DNA of 64,000 nucleotides from Prolixibacteraceae bacterium (GTDB taxonomy: Bacteria; Bacteroidota; Bacteroidia; Bacteroidales; Prolixibacteraceae), in NCBI GenBank assembly GCA_023229575.1, contig JALNYZ010000003.1, positions 263,178 through 327,177 of the forward strand, in the 5' to 3' direction. Positions within the stretch are counted from its first letter, which is position 1. Each line of letters opens with the position of its first letter. A program made the translations under genes and the position numbers. The notes beneath the pieces were generated by a model. That model did not search any database, was not told where the DNA came from, and worked only from the letters and a program-made list of their open reading frames with translations. Of this stretch, positions 17,103 to 25,473 are shown in pieces.

Positions 17103-18449
17103 TTAAAATTCATCACCAAATGAAGAACGGACACACCTGAAACCAACATACGATTTTGCCGTATCCTGGTATTCATAAGTGCGGGTCCCGACCTGGATGT
17201 AATACGCAATGTCTTTCCATGAGCCTCCCCTGATCACCTTCCGCTTCATGGCTGGAGGATCGGCTGAGAGTGCATTGTACTCGAAATTTGGATTCAAGTC
17301 GTGCATGAAATTGTAGGTAGATTCGTCATAAGCGGTAATGGTCCATTCCGCCACATTCCCTGCCATATCATACAGACCGTACCCATTAGGTTCATAGGTG
17401 GCAACTTTGATGGCTGCCTTTCCTCCATCGTCACTGTAGTTCCCCCGCATGGGTTTAAAGTTGGCCAAAAAACAGCCGGTCTTTGATCGGGTGTAGTACC
17501 CGCCCCAGGGATACATTGAATTATCCAACCCACCTCTGGCTGCCAGTTCCCATTCTGCTTCTGTTGGAAGGCGATAATCTTGAACAGCGTAATCACCTCT
17601 GTTTGATAAGCTTTGATTTTTTAAATTCGTCCGCCACATACAAAAAGCCTTTGCCTGTTTCCAGTTGACCCCTACCACTGGATAGTCATCGAATCCGGGA
17701 TGGGAGAAGTACATTTTTGTCCAGGGTTCGTTAAAGGCATAGGTAAAATCGCGGATCCAGACCAAGGTATCTGGGTAAATATTGACCGCATCGGTCATTA
17801 CAAAGCTGCCCCGATTCTGAATCGGACTGACTTTACCGTTCAGGTCGACAATACTGCCGGTGTATGCTTGCTTGGTAAAGTCGTATGAATTTTGGCGACG
17901 GGCAGCCTGCTGCAAGTCTACCCAATAATAATTGTAGTTTAACTTCCTGACATCAAGCTCTTTTTTTCCGAATATCCTCTCGCTCTTGTCGTAATAGAGT
18001 TGTTCCAATTCGGGTATGTATTCCGCTTTTCGCCAGTTGAGCCTGATATCCCAATCAAGGATGACGGGATCGATGGGATCACCTCTTCTGGTCGTTGTTG
18101 GCTTAAACTCAGGAAATTTTTGAGATAACAAATCCCTCGCGATGGAATCCCTTACCCAATAGACAAACTGACGGTACTCGTTATTGGTAATTTCAGTATC
18201 GTCCATCCAAAAGGTGGCAAGGTCAACCGTTCGGGTAGGTGATGTGGCGCCGGTAATGTCCTGGTCGGAAGGCCCCATATTGAAACTTCTGCCGGGAATC
18301 AGTACCATTCCAAGAGGGGTCGGTTCGAGGTATTTGCCCCGTTTCTGTACCCCCACCAATTCACCGTTGCCGGAATTGTGACATCCGGAAACCAGCAGCA
18401 TGACTGAAACGCTGCCATAAGCAAACAATCGTTTTATCGTTCGACTCAT
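17103..18449 (-). CDS. gldK: Gliding motility/T9SS lipoprotein GldK (PorK)
   Basis: 448 residues from the ATG at 18449, which gives a clean lipoprotein signal (YGSVSVMLLVSGC). The upstream ATG at 18473 adds eight residues not needed for export. The mature protein is a formylglycine-generating-enzyme/SUMF1-fold domain: MVLIPGRSFNMG, FWMDDTEITNNEYRQFVYW, RLPTEAEWELAARGG, NVAEWT and RGGSWKD. In GldK this fold is structural: with GldN it forms the ring under the outer membrane. It is 30 bases downstream of porP. Confidence 0.96.
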   Translation of the reverse strand: MSRTIKRLFAYGSVSVMLLVSGCHNSGNGELVGVQKRGKYLEPTPLGMVLIPGRSFNMGPSDQDITGATSPTRTVDLATFWMDDTEITNNEYRQFVYWVRDSIARDLLSQKFPEFKPTTTRRGDPIDPVILDWDIRLNWRKAEYIPELEQLYYDKSERIFGKKELDVRKLNYNYYWVDLQQAARRQNSYDFTKQAYTGSIVDLNGKVSPIQNRGSFVMTDAVNIYPDTLVWIRDFTYAFNEPWTKMYFSHPGFDDYPVVGVNWKQAKAFCMWRTNLKNQSLSNRGDYAVQDYRLPTEAEWELAARGGLDNSMYPWGGYYTRSKTGCFLANFKPMRGNYSDDGGKAAIKVATYEPNGYGLYDMAGNVAEWTITAYDESTYNFMHDLNPNFEYNALSADPPAMKRKVIRGGSWKDIAYYIQVGTRTYEYQDTAKSYVGFRCVRSSFGDEF

Positions 18450-18480
18450 ATTTTGTGAACCAATTTTTTCCATTCCAAAG

Positions 18481-19431
18481 TTATAAAAACCTTACACTTT
18501 TGGTTTTTTGACCTCTATTTTTATTTATAAGAACAGCGTATGAGATAAAAAGTTCATGAGAACCAGAGTTATAGCTTGATAAAACGGAAGTACCCATATC
18601 ATAGGAATAGCCTATTTTTAATCCGTTAAGCATCTCAAATCCCAGAAATACTACTGCCGCATCTTTGATTCTGTACCCAATTCCTCCCCAAAACCGCTTA
18701 TTGTACCGAAGCAACAGATCAAGGTCCACCTGGGAAGTCGTACCTGTTGTTTTAATTAAGAACGAGGGCTGAACGAGAAACCGATCGTCGTTCATTTCAA
18801 GATTATAGCCTCCGGTACAATAAAAATGCCTTCTTAGCGAATACTGGCCTTTCTCCTCGAACGCAAATGAGGGCTGGTTGATGTGTGTTGATGACAGGGC
18901 CAGGTAATATTTTTTATGTTTGTAAAATAAACCTGCCCCAAAATCTGCCAATACACCATTTACCTCTTGTTTTGGTAGTGAAGGATCGGATCCGTCGATA
19001 AGATCACCACCCTGGGAATCTGACCAGCCAGGACTTAAATTTTTATTCATCAGGCCGGCAGAAATCCCGCATCCCAACATTCCCTGCGCGAGCGGAAAGC
19101 GATAGGCGTAACAGATACCGAATGAGACATTTTTTTCATATCCTATGGCATCTTTCACTACCGTGAAGCCTAAACCGTCTGCATTTCCAAGCAATTTGAC
19201 AGAACCTTCCGACTGAAAAACCGTTGTTACCGGCGCCCCTGGAAAACCAACCCATTGTTGCCTGTTGAGGAGCGCAAGGTTAATTTCGCCTGAATTTCCT
19301 GCAACTCCGGGATTAATCATCAAGTGGTTAAACATGTACTGACTAATCTGCGGATCTTGCTGTGCACTCGCGGCGAATGTACATATATTTAATAAAATCC
19401 ACAAAAATCCACGAATTTTCATCTGTCTCAA
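18481..19431 (-). CDS. PorP/SprF family type IX secretion system membrane protein
   Basis: 316 residues with a signal peptide ending near SAQ. Family markers are QDPQISQYMFNHLMINPGVAG at the mature N-terminus, LLNRQQWVGFPGAP, and alternating beta strands to a C-terminal strand. PorP/SprF proteins are outer-membrane beta barrels, often with one T9SS substrate partner, and PorP is essential for secretion in Porphyromonas. Position next to gldK supports the core PorP role. The start overlaps the stop of the arginase-like gene by 4 bases. Confidence 0.92.
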   Translation of the reverse strand: MRQMKIRGFLWILLNICTFAASAQQDPQISQYMFNHLMINPGVAGNSGEINLALLNRQQWVGFPGAPVTTVFQSEGSVKLLGNADGLGFTVVKDAIGYEKNVSFGICYAYRFPLAQGMLGCGISAGLMNKNLSPGWSDSQGGDLIDGSDPSLPKQEVNGVLADFGAGLFYKHKKYYLALSSTHINQPSFAFEEKGQYSLRRHFYCTGGYNLEMNDDRFLVQPSFLIKTTGTTSQVDLDLLLRYNKRFWGGIGYRIKDAAVVFLGFEMLNGLKIGYSYDMGTSVLSSYNSGSHELFISYAVLINKNRGQKTKSVRFL

Positions 19432-20576
19432 TAGCTTTTATTGAAGGACGACCACCACCTTTCGGGTATCTCGTTCCTGCATGCCTGACGGTAATCCTTT
19501 TTGGAACAGGGTATTCTTAGCGGGAACAAATCGCAATCAGGCGACGGAACTTCCATCCACCATCTTTTGGAGACCGGATGCTTCAGAAAGGTTACCGGTT
19601 CCGGAATTCCTTCGACAGTTACTACAAAATGAAGAAAGTCGATGGCTTCATCCTGAGGAACCTCATCAATTTTCCTGGACTTGCCATTCATGTAATACCA
19701 GGCGATTTGGGCAGCCATCATGGACCCGTTCCTTCCCGGATCCCTTTCCGGGGAGTAACCAAACAGGGAGAACCAACCAGGATTGGGAGAAATGCCTGCA
19801 TACCAGGCAAGCTGACAGGCCTCCTCCCCGGTTAATCCATTGGGCGAATTTCTGACCTGGCCTGGCGCCTCGCACAATTTGAGTGCGCCAAAATCGAAAC
19901 TTACAAGATCCGTCTCACGGAGGTAGGGTTCCATCTCCTTGATCCCGTTCCGAATCTCACCCAAAGTGAAAAGTGCCCCTTTAAATTCTTCAGAATAGGT
20001 CTCTTTACTATCGGGAGAGACGAAGAAGGTCTGAACAGCCATTGCATTGACAATGGTTTCGCGTGAGAGATTGTTCAGAAAAACATCGTCAAGGAGGGTG
20101 TTTTTTTGTGAAAGATTGTCTATACGGTCATCCACAACGGATAATACGGCTTCATTTTTATCTATCCCGGCAAGCAGGGGAATCGTAAAACTCTGATTTC
20201 CGCCTAAAACGAGTAGTGGAATTCCCAGTGAGTAAACCTCCTCTGCGATCATGCGAACCGCTGCTACCGTATCACTGAACTCCTTGCCTGATTTAACATT
20301 GCCGAGATCCACCATCCGGAATGGAGCAGAAAATCCGTTGAGTTGATAAAGTTGTTCCCGAATGGCATCCGGGGAGTCTGAATAGGATGCAGATGAAGAG
20401 GATCGGTCGTCGGTAATACCCAATATGACCAAATCGGGCAAAGCGGAATCATTCCAGGCCGAACTCTTCAAATGTGTACCGAGTTGATCCATATCCCCTG
20501 AGAATTTTTTAACAACCGGTAATGATTTCGCTGGTATAATAAGCTCTTTTAGCATAAGTCCTGGATTTACCGACAA
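19428..20576 (-). CDS. Arginase/formimidoylglutamase-fold protein with degenerate metal site
   Basis: 382 residues of the ureohydrolase (arginase) fold, of the kind usually annotated as formimidoylglutamase in Bacteroidetes T9SS operons. The metal motifs are altered: GGDHS is GGNQS (LVLGGNQSFTIP), the DAHxD motif is DDRID, and SxDxDxxDP reads SFDFGALKLCE. Most ligands of the two-manganese centre are therefore missing and hydrolase activity is unlikely. It precedes porP with a 4-base overlap, so it is expressed with the secretion genes. A structural or regulatory role in T9SS is plausible but unproven. Confidence 0.85.
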   Translation of the reverse strand: MSVNPGLMLKELIIPAKSLPVVKKFSGDMDQLGTHLKSSAWNDSALPDLVILGITDDRSSSSASYSDSPDAIREQLYQLNGFSAPFRMVDLGNVKSGKEFSDTVAAVRMIAEEVYSLGIPLLVLGGNQSFTIPLLAGIDKNEAVLSVVDDRIDNLSQKNTLLDDVFLNNLSRETIVNAMAVQTFFVSPDSKETYSEEFKGALFTLGEIRNGIKEMEPYLRETDLVSFDFGALKLCEAPGQVRNSPNGLTGEEACQLAWYAGISPNPGWFSLFGYSPERDPGRNGSMMAAQIAWYYMNGKSRKIDEVPQDEAIDFLHFVVTVEGIPEPVTFLKHPVSKRWWMEVPSPDCDLFPLRIPCSKKDYRQACRNEIPERWWSSFNKSY

Positions 20577-20616
20577 TATAAAAAACTTTCACCAATATTA
20601 GACCAAGCAGTTATTT

Positions 20617-22947
20617 CTACTTAGATTTTTTCTGTTTTGGTTTTTTGAGCTCAGCGTTGATGATCTCCTTGCAAAAGGAATAAGTCAGTTGTTCCATACC
20701 GGTATCCTTTTTTAGCTTAAAATTTTGTTTTTTGTACGAGATGTAAGGCCCCCAACGTCCTTGCAGGATCCTGATTTCCGGATCTTCGGTAAAGGTCTTT
20801 AACAAGGAGTTTGATATTTTTTCGCGTCGCTCCAGAATCAATTCAATTGCCCTGTCCAACAGTATTGTGTAAGGGTCGTCCATCCCTTTTTTAAGGGATG
20901 CAAAGTTGGAATCGTGCTTCACATAGGGCCCAAATTTACCGATTCCAACAGTCACTTTCTTTCCTTCATATTCTCCCAGGTCCCTTGGCAAGTCAAATAA
21001 TTTCAGCGCTTGTTCGATGGTGATGGTCTCAATGCTCTGTCCCTGCTGCAGACTTGCAAAGGCAGGTTTCTCACTACCATCTTCAGATGTCTCGCCCAAC
21101 TGGATAAAGGGTCCGAACCTGCCAATTTTGGCGGAGATATTTTTCCCGGATACCGGATCTATGCCCAAAATCCGCTCACCTCTTGCCCTTTCCGAATTGG
21201 CCAGGGCATCTTCTATTTGTCGATGGAAGGGAAGATAAAAGTCGTCGATCATTTTTTGCCAAACCAGGCTTCCTTCGGCGATCTCGTCAAATTGCTTCTC
21301 TACTGTAGCCGTAAAGTAGAAATCCACAATCGGCTCGAAGTGCTTCATCAGAAAATCGTTCACAACAAGTCCAATGTCGGTTGGGAAAAGTTTGGCCTTT
21401 TCGGCCCCTGCAATTTCAGTTTTCTCTGTACGCTTTATATTTCCTGCTTTCAAAATCAGCTGGACATAGGATCGCCCGATGCCTTCCCTGTCTTCTTTGA
21501 CGACGTAATCCCTTTGCTGAATGGTTGTGATCGTTGGCGCATAAGTCGAAGGCCGGCCAATACCCAGCTCCTCCAGTTTTTTCACCAGGCTCGCTTCTGT
21601 GTAACGCGCAGGTTTTTGTGAAAAACGCTGTAACGCGAGGATCGATTCCGGAACAAGTTTCTGTTTGACAACCAATGGTGGCAGCAAGCCTTTCTCATCG
21701 TCCAACAGGTTTTCCTCATCGCTGGATTCGAGATATACGCCAAGAAAACCATCAAATTTAAGCACCTCGCCAGAGGCCAGAAATCTTTCAGATGTATTTG
21801 ATATATTTATTGTTACATTGGTGCGCTCCAACTCAGCATCGGCCATTTGGGAAGCCAAAGTCCGTTTCCATATCAGGTTGTAGAGTTTTTGCTCCTGCGC
21901 ACTGCCTGCAATCTCTTCCTCGAAGAAATCGGTTGGACGGATGGCTTCGTGCGCCTCCTGGGCCCCTTTGGCATTGGTCTTATAATGACGGATTTTGACG
22001 TATTTTTCCCCGTACGAATCGGTTATTTTCTTTTTTGCACTGTTCAGGGCAGTTTGAGAAAGATTGGTAGAATCGGTCCGCATATAGGTAATCTTTCCTG
22101 CCTCGTAGAGCCTTTGAGCAACTGACATGGTGAGGGAAACAGGGAACCCCATTTTTCTGCTGGCCTCCTGCTGAAGGGTGGAGGTGGTAAAGGGCGGGGC
22201 CGGTGATTTTTTTGCGGGTTTGGTAACGATGTCGCCTATGACAAATTCCGCCTTGCTGCATTTTTGAAGAAACAGTGCTGCATCTTCCTCTTTTTCGAAA
22301 CGTTCAGAACATTCTGCTTTCAACAAAGTCTCTTTGCCTGATTTCTCGGGTACGATAAAAAGTGCGGTAACCCTGAAATAGGGTACCGATTCGGTATTGG
22401 TAATTTCGCGTTCGCGTTCAACAATCAGCCTCACTGCAACCGATTGAACCCGGCCGGCAGAAAGGGATGGTTTCACTTTTTTCCACAATACCGGGGAAAT
22501 TTCAAAGCCGACCAGACGATCCAGGATCCGGCGCGCCTGTTGCGCATCTACCAGGTCTTTGTTCAGATGACGGGGATGATCGATGGCATGATGGATGGCA
22601 TCTTTCGTAATTTCGTGAAAGACAATTCGCTTGGTTGTTTTTGGATCCAGTTTCAGCACCTCCATCAGATGCCATGCAATGGCCTCTCCTTCGCGGTCCT
22701 CGTCCGATGCGATCCAGATGGTTTTGGCTGTTTTTGCATATTTTTTCAATTCAGCCACCACCTTCTTCTTATCTTCGGAAACGATGTAGTTGGGCTGATA
22801 GTGGTTGTTCAGGTCCACGCCAAAATCTTTCTTGTCGAGATCCCGGATGTGACCGAAGCTGGATTTAACCAAATAATCCTTGCCTAAAAATTTCTCGATG
22901 GTTTTGGCCTTTGCAGGCGACTCGACGATAACAAGATTTTCTTCCAT
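20617..22947 (-). CDS. topA: DNA topoisomerase I (type IA)
   Basis: 776 residues. The N-terminal Toprim domain has VIVESPAKAKTIEKFLG and SDEDREGEAIAWHL with its acidic triad. The active-site tyrosine is in GKITYMRTDSTNLS near residue 294. The C-terminal part carries topoisomerase C-repeat segments (GRFGPFIQLG, IGKFGPYVKH, RWGPYISYKK) in place of classical zinc fingers, and ends in a Lys-rich tail. It relaxes negatively supercoiled DNA. It stands alone on the minus strand, 40 bases before the arginase-like gene in genome coordinates. Confidence 0.97.
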   Translation of the reverse strand: MEENLVIVESPAKAKTIEKFLGKDYLVKSSFGHIRDLDKKDFGVDLNNHYQPNYIVSEDKKKVVAELKKYAKTAKTIWIASDEDREGEAIAWHLMEVLKLDPKTTKRIVFHEITKDAIHHAIDHPRHLNKDLVDAQQARRILDRLVGFEISPVLWKKVKPSLSAGRVQSVAVRLIVEREREITNTESVPYFRVTALFIVPEKSGKETLLKAECSERFEKEEDAALFLQKCSKAEFVIGDIVTKPAKKSPAPPFTTSTLQQEASRKMGFPVSLTMSVAQRLYEAGKITYMRTDSTNLSQTALNSAKKKITDSYGEKYVKIRHYKTNAKGAQEAHEAIRPTDFFEEEIAGSAQEQKLYNLIWKRTLASQMADAELERTNVTINISNTSERFLASGEVLKFDGFLGVYLESSDEENLLDDEKGLLPPLVVKQKLVPESILALQRFSQKPARYTEASLVKKLEELGIGRPSTYAPTITTIQQRDYVVKEDREGIGRSYVQLILKAGNIKRTEKTEIAGAEKAKLFPTDIGLVVNDFLMKHFEPIVDFYFTATVEKQFDEIAEGSLVWQKMIDDFYLPFHRQIEDALANSERARGERILGIDPVSGKNISAKIGRFGPFIQLGETSEDGSEKPAFASLQQGQSIETITIEQALKLFDLPRDLGEYEGKKVTVGIGKFGPYVKHDSNFASLKKGMDDPYTILLDRAIELILERREKISNSLLKTFTEDPEIRILQGRWGPYISYKKQNFKLKKDTGMEQLTYSFCKEIINAELKKPKQKKSK

Positions 22948-23150
22948 AATGTGAACCTAAAATAACCAGTAACTGCTAAAAACTTTGCAAATTAACGAAA
23001 ATCAAAACCTAACTTCCAAGAATTTAATTCATTAAAATTGAAATTTGTCATACATCTCCTACAGGAGAATTGAAATTTTTGCGGTTTGTCAGATCATGAC
23101 CTCCTCATTCTATACAAGTTAAGGGGAAATATGGAACTCTCAAAATGAAA

Positions 23151-24459
23151 TTAAAATTCGATCATTATTCCTATGGAGGGGAGGACGGTCCCTGACGAAG
23201 ATGCAATACTTTTTAACAAATACCTTGAAGATTCATGGGGATCGGTCAGCGGCGTGCCATTGGGATCGGTCTGCTGGATCAAACTCGGCGGAAGATCTGC
23301 CTGGAAGTTATAGGCATTTTGAATGTCTACATAAAACATCAATGACCATTTTTTATAATAGTATGCTTTATCCACCCGGAGATCCAATTGTTGAAAAGGA
23401 CTCAATCGTTTTTTATTGAACTGGCTGTAGTCCAAATATCCCCTGCCATTGGCATCCCAGGCCGTTTTTAAGGAAGACTTTTCCATATCCCAGGGAGTAT
23501 ATGGGGAACCCCCTATGTAACGCCACCGGAACCCAAAATCCCAATTTCGCTTAAAGGAGCGTGTGGCAGAGATTGTCAAAAGATGACGGTTGTCCCAGGA
23601 TGATGGTACATATCCGCCCTTTATATCTGTAAATTCACTTCTTACAAAGGTATAAGTCAATACCCCCTTGAAACCAGAAAAATCCTTGAATCTGGATAAT
23701 ATTTCAATCCCATACGCACGGCCTTTGCCGGTTGATTTAACCTCTTCATCCCCGAAGACTCCAAAATCGGCGCCTTTGCTTGCAAGTGATACAGAATCCC
23801 TTACAGAGAAAGGGTAGTAGCTGTAACCCTTAAAAAAACCTTCGACTGACAATTGTGTAGTAGTATTGGGCCGGAAATCAAGTCCAGCAACCAGATGATT
23901 GGCTCCTATCATCTGTATCCCATTTTTCATGTTGATCAAAACCCCGTCATCATTCCGGTAGCCAAGTGTTGTGTATGCAGGCAATTGAAGATAAGATCTT
24001 CTTACCGAAGCCAGATAAGTGGTTTTTGACGAAAGCGGGCCTTCAGATGAGAAGGCAAGGTCGGATGCTCCCACGGTAGCCCTGAATTTTGGTTTTTCGG
24101 TATTGGCAATTTTTTGGGTAAATTCGAGTATAGAACTCAAGGCATTGCCCCGGTTGGCAGGGAACGTTTATGGTGGCACCTGCAGCGAGCGTGATTCGAA
24201 ATGTTTCGGTGATATAGGTCTTAAAACCGATCGCAGAAACTTTTAACTGGTAAAATCCTGGTTGAATATCCTTTAGCAGAAAATTTCCATCCAGATCGCT
24301 GTTGGTCCCATTCACAGAATTTTGAATGACAATGGTTGCAAATTCTACAGGTTCATTGTTCTTAGCATTGTAAACACGACCTTTGAGAATGGATGATGAT
24401 TTTTGGGCATGAACTGTACAAACAAAGAAAAGAGCTATAATAAAAAGGTTTTTATTCAT
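23151..24459 (-). pseudogene. TonB-dependent receptor pseudogene with two internal deletions and a frameshift
   Basis: The 5' part (from 24459) encodes a signal peptide and an intact carboxypeptidase-regulatory-like domain (SSILKGRVYNAKNNEPVEFA to about ITLAAGATINVP). The frame then shifts directly into the end of a receptor plug (FPANRGNALSSILEFTQKI), so the TonB-box-to-plug segment is gone. A second junction, SVRRSYLQLPAYTTLGYRN, fuses early barrel to late barrel and omits several hundred residues. The 3' part is a normal barrel end (LPSIGIMIEF). Intact relatives are ~800 residues; here the remnants total about 430. It cannot encode a working transporter. Confidence 0.85.
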
Positions 24460-24769
24460 TCATTTTAGATTTAGGACTTTCTAGGAATAAACGACTAACA
24501 TTGTGATAAGGTAACAAAATATGATCAAAAGAATCCAAGTTTAACAATTTTATAAATGGAACAAATGTTTTGTCTGACACAGTTGTAAACTCTCCGCTAT
24601 CAACCAAAGTATTGATCAATTCCTCACTCCAGAAAATACAATTGATAATTAGAAACAATCTAAATTGTATTTTTGTTGCCATTCAATTTGTTTAGCAAAT
24701 CACCTTCCTCTACTTTTGATAAGATATTAAATTAGCAACATTTTTCAATATTAATTAATACAAGTTTTT
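24460..24769. other. Gene-poor interval before sdhC
   Basis: 310 bases. The minus strand contains a 76-codon frame (24452-24682) starting with a hydrophobic stretch, which overlaps the start of the pseudogene. I do not recognise it and consider it probably spurious. An inverted pair ATACAATT (about 24637) / AATTGTAT (about 24664) could form a small hairpin. The sdh promoter is expected here but no clear TAnnTTTG box was found. Confidence 0.4.
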
Positions 24770-25450
24770 ATGAGCAGTTTCATGAGCGCCTCAATAGGGC
24801 GTAAATTTTTCATGAGTATCACAGGGCTCTTCCTGATCTCATTTCTCATCATCCATCTCACATTGAATCTGTTTCTAACTTTCGATGATTCCGGAACGCT
24901 TTTTAACCTGGCTGCCCATTTTATGGCGACCAATCCATTTATTCGGATCATGGAGCCTCTTCTGGCTCTTGGATTTGTGGTCCATATTATTTGGTCTGGC
25001 TGGATTACCCTGGAGAATATGAGGGCGAGGCCACAGAAATATGCGTACGGTGACCAGCTGCTAAGTTGGTGGGCCCCATCTAAGAACATGTTTATTCTTG
25101 GGAGCATGATCCTGATTTTTCTGGTCATCCATCTCTTAAATTTTTATGTGAAGATGAAGTTTACGGGGGATCCGCTGTTAAGCAGTGTAAATATCGATGG
25201 TACCGAGATGCACAATGCATACGCACTGGTTAGCGCCCTGTTTCTGAACAGAGGATATGACCTTTTATACATTGCCGGAGGCATTCTGGTCGGCCTTCAC
25301 ATCTCGCATGGATTCTGGAGCGCTTTTCAAACCATTGGTTTCAGCAACCAAATCTGGTTGAAAAGGCTGAAAGCGGTTGCCATCACGGTAGGGATTATTT
25401 TCGCTGTCGGATTCTCCTACATCCCAATTTACTTCATGATAAAATTCTAA
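24770..25450 (+). CDS. sdhC: Succinate dehydrogenase/fumarate reductase cytochrome b subunit (type B)
   Basis: 226 residues with five predicted membrane helices, the type B single-subunit anchor found in Bacteroidetes. It starts MSSFMSASIGRKFFMSITGL, and a later ATG at 24782 is also possible. Conserved histidines for two hemes lie in IIHLTL, HFMATNP, VVHIIWSGW, VIHLLNFY and GLHISHGFWSAFQ. It anchors the SdhA-SdhB dimer and exchanges electrons with menaquinone. It is the first gene of sdhC-A-B, with 23-base gaps. Confidence 0.95.
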   Translation: MSSFMSASIGRKFFMSITGLFLISFLIIHLTLNLFLTFDDSGTLFNLAAHFMATNPFIRIMEPLLALGFVVHIIWSGWITLENMRARPQKYAYGDQLLSWWAPSKNMFILGSMILIFLVIHLLNFYVKMKFTGDPLLSSVNIDGTEMHNAYALVSALFLNRGYDLLYIAGGILVGLHISHGFWSAFQTIGFSNQIWLKRLKAVAITVGIIFAVGFSYIPIYFMIKF

Positions 25451-25473
25451 CTGAACTTCAAAGCCTCCAAGAT

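Noticed and set aside
21010..21621. 203-codon plus-strand frame inside topA
   Set aside because: Antisense to the conserved topoisomerase; no start context or family similarity.
24452..24682. 76-codon minus-strand frame upstream of the TonB receptor pseudogene
   Set aside because: No recognisable family, AT-rich, and overlapping the pseudogene start; probably chance, though a small real gene cannot be excluded.
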